Source: Euglena gracilis (Eukaryota; Euglenida; Euglenophyceae; Euglenales). Taken from it: a stretch of DNA of 64,000 bases. A model generated the notes under the pieces. The model was not told the DNA's origin. It ran no database searches and saw only the letters and a program-made list of their open reading frames with translations. Shown here in pieces: positions 58,745 to 64,000 of this stretch. The DNA is taken from contig CP154957.1 in assembly GCA_039621445.1 (NCBI GenBank), positions 33,621,979 to 33,685,978 of the forward strand, written 5' to 3'. The position numbers were made by a program, and so were the translations under genes. The stretch's first letter is position 1. Every line of letters starts with the position of its first letter.

Positions 58745-59664
58745 TTCTTGGAGGCTGTCGTTGCCTGGTTTTCTTGCCTCGCGCCTTCCCCTTTCTGCTT
58801 GGTCGTCGTCTAAAGTTTGGCTGGATCGGTGAGCTGAACCCTGACTCCCCCCCCCCCCCCCCTGGGTCCATTTTGTTTCGGCCTTTTTTTTGGCGTGGGG
58901 GGGGTGGTCACAAGACTGTCGGGGGCTGCTATTCACGTTGGTTTGGCCTTTTCTTTGGAAATAGGCGAGGGATGATCCAGGCATTTTTCTCGGCCTCTGA
59001 GAAATTTTGCATCCTTGCCGCCTCCACTGATGACGTGGTTCGGTGAAATCATAACACGGGCAAAAACAAAAAAAAAGTGAGCAAAGCCAAGCCTCATGGC
59101 AGTAGCGAGAAATACTGCTTGAGGTTGGCAACGGCAGACATTCATTTCGTGTCCACAAATGGATTTGTCAGAGAACTTTTCTGGATATTAATGGAAAACC
59201 AACAAAACTGGGTGGCCACATAATTTAAAACACAAAACAAGCATTGACTTCGGAGTATCCCTTCGGTAGCCGGGAGTATCCCCTCCCTGCTTGGATTGGA
59301 GGGGGCCATCCAAGCCTTGTTTCCCATACAATTATGGGGGAAGGGGGGAGAAAGCACGTTGACAAATGGTGCACCCATGCCGTTTGTGGCGAAGCTGCTG
59401 CCAGTTGCATAGAAATTTTGGGGTTCTGGCTCCAGTCACGGAAATTTGTCGGAATAACACAATTTTTTTTGAATTTCTAAATTATTTTTTGGGTTTCTCA
59501 AATTCACACATTGTTGCTATTTTCATCCCAAAGAAGAAAAACAAAAACAAATCCAAAGAAAGGAAGGGAAAAAAAAGGCGAAAACGAAAATATATTCAGA
59601 ATACCTTTCAGCCAAAGTTGGACCGCGAGGGGTGTAATCCTGGTGTACCACACCAGATGAATGA
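58745..59664. other. interval right of the retrotransposon cluster
   Basis: No gene is supported; AT-rich and C-run sequence only. Confidence 0.5.
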
Positions 59665-61139
59665 CTAGGCAGGCGGGGGAAGGGAGGTGGGATGGTGCGT
59701 TACACTGCAAACGTCTATAGCGGCTAAGAACTCAGAGAGATATGGCAAAACTTTCAACTTCGTTAGGCGGCGTGGGTTCTGGCTCAGCTTCTTCTGCAGC
59801 ATGCCGGCGGAGGTGATCCCCACCTTGGCCAGCTCTGGCCTTGAGTCCAGCAGGAAACGGTTGCTCATGTGGTGGACAAGCACCTCTCGAAGCCGCGCCA
59901 AAGGAACGACCTTCGTGAGGTACTTGTTGTGCACCCAGACACAGCGGCCCTCTGCCCACCAAACACGGGGCCTTTTACCCCCCAACACCCCGGGAAACTG
60001 TCTCCACAGAAGCCAGCGAGCTCAGAGGCAGGGGACAAATTCCCCCTTCACAAAGGACAGGTCAGCAAAAGACCAGAGGACAATTCCGGAGGAGGGAAAA
60101 AATGACATTTTTCGACCCCTCCAGCCGACAGAAAATATGCGAAAAACAATTATTTTAACACCTATGTGATCAGAAGCCAAAAACATTGCAAGTTTTTATC
60201 AACTCAGGAAATATGCTTTCTTGAACAAAATTCTGTTTTAACCCTTCTGTTTTCAGTCCAGCCCAGCTTTGACACAAAACAGAAGAACCTAAACAATATC
60301 AACATAGCGACCAAATTGGGCATCGGAAACCAAACTAGGGTGTTGATTTATCCTGGCTGTGGAATTTTCATTTAGTCACCCACAAAACTCTACTCGGATG
60401 GAGAACCGGAACTGGCTGCTGTCAGGTCATCGACCAGCCGTCGGCCAGGAGCGTGCTCCCCCCTTTAGAACTTGTTGGTTTTGACGTTTGGGTTTTTAAG
60501 GTTCTGGTCGATTTGTCACACACACATTGTTGGGAGAACTCCATATTGGTTTTGACGTTTGGGTCAGGGTGTCCTGCACATGCCCTTGACCCACTATTTC
60601 TCCACTTTTGGGGGGTCCCGGGTACCCCGAACAGTGGACAACCTGGCAGGTGGGGGGTTGACCCCCCCCCTCCGGTCCAGGAGGGGGCCGAGGAGGCCGA
60701 GGCCCTCCTCTTACCCGCACACCCTCCTTATATCGAAGGGAACAATATCCAAATCAATAATATAATTACATGATCATAGGTATTGCATGAATACTTCATT
60801 GATTGAGGTCTTTTTTTTCTAGAGGGTCTGGGGCTGGGAAAAGGCTGTGGAGCCGCATGCTTGCTAGTGATGCCGGCAATATCAAAGAGAGAAACGAGAA
60901 AAAGCTGCATCAATAAAAAATCATGGAAATTTACCCTTTATGTGTGAGCAAATCGTGGCACAAATGCTGATTGGGGAAAAGAGGGAGGCCTGTGAGACCA
61001 TTCTCCGTGTGAACCAGCCACCGAAAGCCGCTGGACAGAAAGTAGTGTAATACTCGCGCCAAATTGAGGACGAGTTAAAGAACTCCAGTACCGCAGCCCG
61101 CCCCATCTTGAGCAGCACCCGGTGGCGGCAGAGCGGGTG
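59665..61139 (-). CDS. unrecognised minus-strand gene, two 3' exons
   Basis: Exon A (61139-60935) opens after an AG and encodes LLKMGRAAVLEFFNSSSIWR and, further on, GGWFTRRMVSQASLFSPISI. It ends in phase 1 at GTAAAT. Exon B (59951-59665) opens after AG in the matching phase, encodes EGRCVWVHNKYLTKVVPLAR, RELAKVGITSAGMLQKKLSQ-like sequence and LKVLPYLSEFLAAIDVCSV, and ends at a stop. The phase match across a 983-base intron and the balanced amino-acid composition support a real gene. Upstream exons are probably at about 61450-61580 but the frame there is unclear. I do not recognise the family. Confidence 0.5.
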
Positions 61140-64000
61140 CTACGGAACTCAAACCGCTCAAAAGGGTCCAGCGAAGCAGCGGCAAAAACCCCTGAGGTGC
61201 TCCCTCCCCTCATTCCCAGAAGGCAGCCCTGGGCCGGGGGTCGTCCGGGAGGTGCCCCTGGCAGCTGTCGGGAGACACTCTGCGGCTGGCGGAGGCGTCT
61301 TGCTGTTGGGGGGAAGGGGGGGGGGCAGGCAGTCCAGGCCTGCAACCTGTGGTGAGGGTGCGGGAACGGGGATCCAAATGCCATTGGGCATGGGCTTGGG
61401 TGGGAGGGGAACCTTCGGTCTGCCGACTTCTCCATTCCTCCCACCCCAGCACACTAAAAGGTCACCGCATGGAAGGGGTGTGAAAGGCAGGCGCCGCCTT
61501 TCTCTCCACCCTCCAGCGCTATCGTGCAAGCCCCCCCAATAGTCTTCTCCACGTAAAAACCTGGCCTCCTGCACCATCCTGTGAAGGAAATTTGCAGATA
61601 CCGAGAGAGAGAGACACTGTGAGGTTTGGGTTCCACCCCCAAATACCCCCCCCCCCCTTTGGACCGACTTCGGTTGCTGAAACAATAACCCCACCAACTG
61701 CCGCAAAGGTGATGAAAACAAAGAGGATCTGCAAAAAATGTTGCAAAAACCACAAAAATTGATGGAATAGCTGCAGCAATATTGCCAAAAAGAGCATAAC
61801 AAAGCGACGAAATCCAAGAAAAGCGACTTCAGACCCTTTGAAATGCTTTTTTGGTCGATTTTTGACTTCGACAAACAATATCCCATGGGTGGCGGGGGGG
61901 GGGGGCGTAGGATGGGGGGTAAAGGAAATGGATGACAGAACCATCTCTGCAAGCAAATGGCCTCAAGGTCAGGGCTCAACGAATCACCATTGGGAACAAA
62001 AGCCCCTCAACAAGCTCAGCATTCTTTCTGCCCTCTTCAACTTCTGTTTGCTTCGGACCCTGATGCAGCCTTGCATAGCTTCACCTATTGACCGGGGGCA
62101 GCTTTTCCATAAGCTGAAAACACCCACCCGCAAAGGCTCCCCCTCCTAAGAGGTGGGGTCGGGTCCCCAACCCACTACGACAAGATGAAAGGTAAAACTC
62201 CTTCGGCACCTTCAGCACCCACCCCCAGGAAAAGATGGGGGGAAAAGGGCCTGACTTCCCATCCCACCCCCAGGTTTGGACACAATGAAAAGATGGCAAG
62301 GAACCCCAAAAAATTCCACCTGAGAGCCGAAAATGACAAAAAATTTTGCTTTCAAGGAAGCAATTCAAAAACATAACCCGCCCCCAAACTAAGACACCCC
62401 TGGGCCGATCGAGCAAAACTCCAAAAATAAGACCCCCCCCCCCCCGACGGTGCGAAGCGTTGGGGAGGGTGAAAAAATACCCTGAAATTATCGAAAACCC
62501 CAATTCTAGACACAGAAATGATGCAAATTTTAAAAAAAGGAGTTTTGAAGTACAAAAGAAAACGGTAAATGTCAATTACCAATTTTGCACATTTCGCAAA
62601 GAGCCGAAGGAAAAAATTTGGCATTTTTGGGGTCCCAGCCCGAATTTGCGCTGCTGGCTGGATTTGAGCTGCTGGCTGGCTGGACCCCCCCCCCCCCCGG
62701 GGATGGGGTACCCTCCGGCTTAAGAAAACCCCTGTTTTGGGAACCTAACAGAATTATTTTTTTCTGGCCTGGGTCGGTCAAGAAAGATCCCAAAATAAGA
62801 CCCCCTCCAGCAACAGACCCAAAAATAAGACCCGGGTCTTATTTTAGAGTGCTGGGGGGTTTACTTGGCCCCAAAATGATCGGTTACTGCATTCCTCATT
62901 CTGTGCTGCTGTCCCCACAAAAAGCATCTTTTTAGGTTCTTTGATGGAAACTTCCAGGGTGGTCTTACATTTGATTTTCATTTTCTTTCAGCAGAAACCA
63001 CTCCGAAACATAATCACTTTGGGTTCTTCCGCGATTCATGCCGACCCCATCCCCTCGTTGACAAATTATAAAATTCCAAAAACAGCCTCATAATCAAAAG
63101 GTGCCATTTTGCCTTCCATTCAAACGTTTTTTGGGGGGGGGGCTCTGGGACGGTCTGGACTATAGATTTGCTTGCTCACAGGCTTGGGGGTACACTTTTC
63201 CCGGACCAAAACCGACCCGCCCAGTTTTCTCAAAAAAGCAACGCCCCTCGCCCCCAAGTCAACCCACCTCCAAGCAAAACGCAAAAACAACCCAAAGTCA
63301 GCGGATAATTTATGTTTTCCCGTGAGCTTTTGTTGGCCTGATAAAAATTTGAAAATGAAAGATGTTTACAATTCTTCGCAAATATACACACAACTTGCCT
63401 CTAAGCTAGACCATGGAACTCTGCAAAGATGGACTTGCTTATGGCTTCGCATAATGGAGAACTGCGCCCTTTCGTTTGAATGGGGCCTGACCATGGTTGG
63501 TGGCCATCAAAACAATCAAAAAGACTTTCAAGACCCCTGGAGCAGCAAATTATTCAGGAATTCTTTCGGCATGAAACTCGAAAAGTCTGCCGAATTTTGG
63601 GAATCATTCAGGTGGGCATAAATCGGGGACCAAGAGAGTGGGTTGGTGGGTTGGGGCTGCTGGACCCCCTGGAGGGGTGATGCGCTATCAGTCAGTTTTG
63701 GGCAGGCCCCAGGTCTCGCTTTTTTGGGGGTCTTATTTTGGGTTTACACTGCGCTCTCGTTCAGCGAATCAGAATGAGTTTAGGGTTCAAAACACTGATA
63801 CTGTAGACCTCTGAACATCAAACTTATTTTAGTCTTCACAAAAAAACTGTGGGCTTGTCAGCACAATAACAGGAGCCCATCTGTTCATTGTTTGTTGTGC
63901 ATTAGAGTGGGCACCATCCAGAGGAGCTGTCGAGAAGGGATGCAGCTGACTACTGTGAAAGAGCAAGGTTTATCTTATTACCCTTAAACAATGGTAAAAA
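61140..64000. other. right-end region, no firm gene
   Basis: The region contains C/G runs and a minus-orientation copy (about 62635-62725) of the CCAGCCAGCAGCTCAAA and GGGTACCCT words also found at 3820-3900 and 4780-4860. AATAAGACCC words recur (62428, 62796, 62826). The open frame at about 63340-63610 has coding-like composition but no splice support and may be a TE relic. Confidence 0.45.
62822..62845. repeat. perfect 24-bp palindrome
   Basis: AAAATAAGACCC is followed immediately by its exact complement. The half-word AATAAGACCC/GGGTCTTATT recurs at least four more times in the window. Confidence 0.9.

Noticed and set aside
63172-63621. 149-residue plus-strand frame
   Set aside because: The composition is plausible, but no splice sites, start context or recognisable family were found.

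Overview
The window is nuclear DNA of a eukaryote, most likely a protist or alga; the sequence does not identify the lineage. Coding sequence is cut into short exons with GT-AG introns (one GC-AG intron is well supported), separated by long stretches of repeats. Runs of C or G of eight or more bases occur throughout, including in the polypyrimidine tracts of many 3' splice sites. No operons, bacterial-type genes, CRISPR arrays or credible tRNA/rRNA genes were seen. Exon models were built by hand from codon content, splice dinucleotides, phase agreement and family knowledge, so many outer boundaries are approximate.

Plus-strand host genes occupy the left 37.5 kb. (1) About 154-2084: the 3' part of a gene for a single-pass membrane protein with EGF-like modules. 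(2) About 5.93-19.50 kb: a BTB/T1 domain followed by roughly 170 pentapeptide repeats on about 20 exons, with the architecture of KCTD9 but several times longer. (3) About 20.1-27.1 kb: a homologue of human C12orf4 (DUF2362), a subunit of the FERRY Rab5-effector complex. (4) About 31.1-37.4 kb: an unrecognised gene of eight phase-compatible exons. A minus-strand gene of at least two exons lies at 59.66-61.14 kb.

The centre, 38.2-58.7 kb, is a pile of DIRS-order tyrosine-recombinase retrotransposons. Two families (A and B) are present. Each has inverted terminal repeats, unique terminal extensions, and a 100-103 base internal complementary region (ICR) that matches both extensions. Each codes for Gag, reverse transcriptase, RNase H, a Dam-like methyltransferase and a tyrosine recombinase (YR). 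They are nested: element 1 (A, minus) sits inside the left terminal repeat of element 2 (A, plus), and element 4 (B, plus) sits inside the gag gene of element 3 (A, minus). Both insertions are antisense to the host element and leave no target-site duplication. Deleted relatives also occur: a 777-bp gag-only element, a 102-bp termini-only unit and a lone right terminus.

The rest is intronic and intergenic repeat DNA: a 944-bp tandem duplication, a palindrome-rich MITE-like insertion inside an intron, two copies of a small inverted-repeat element with a GC hairpin, phased T-tracts, perfect palindromes, and several microsatellites, some starting exactly at 5' splice sites.
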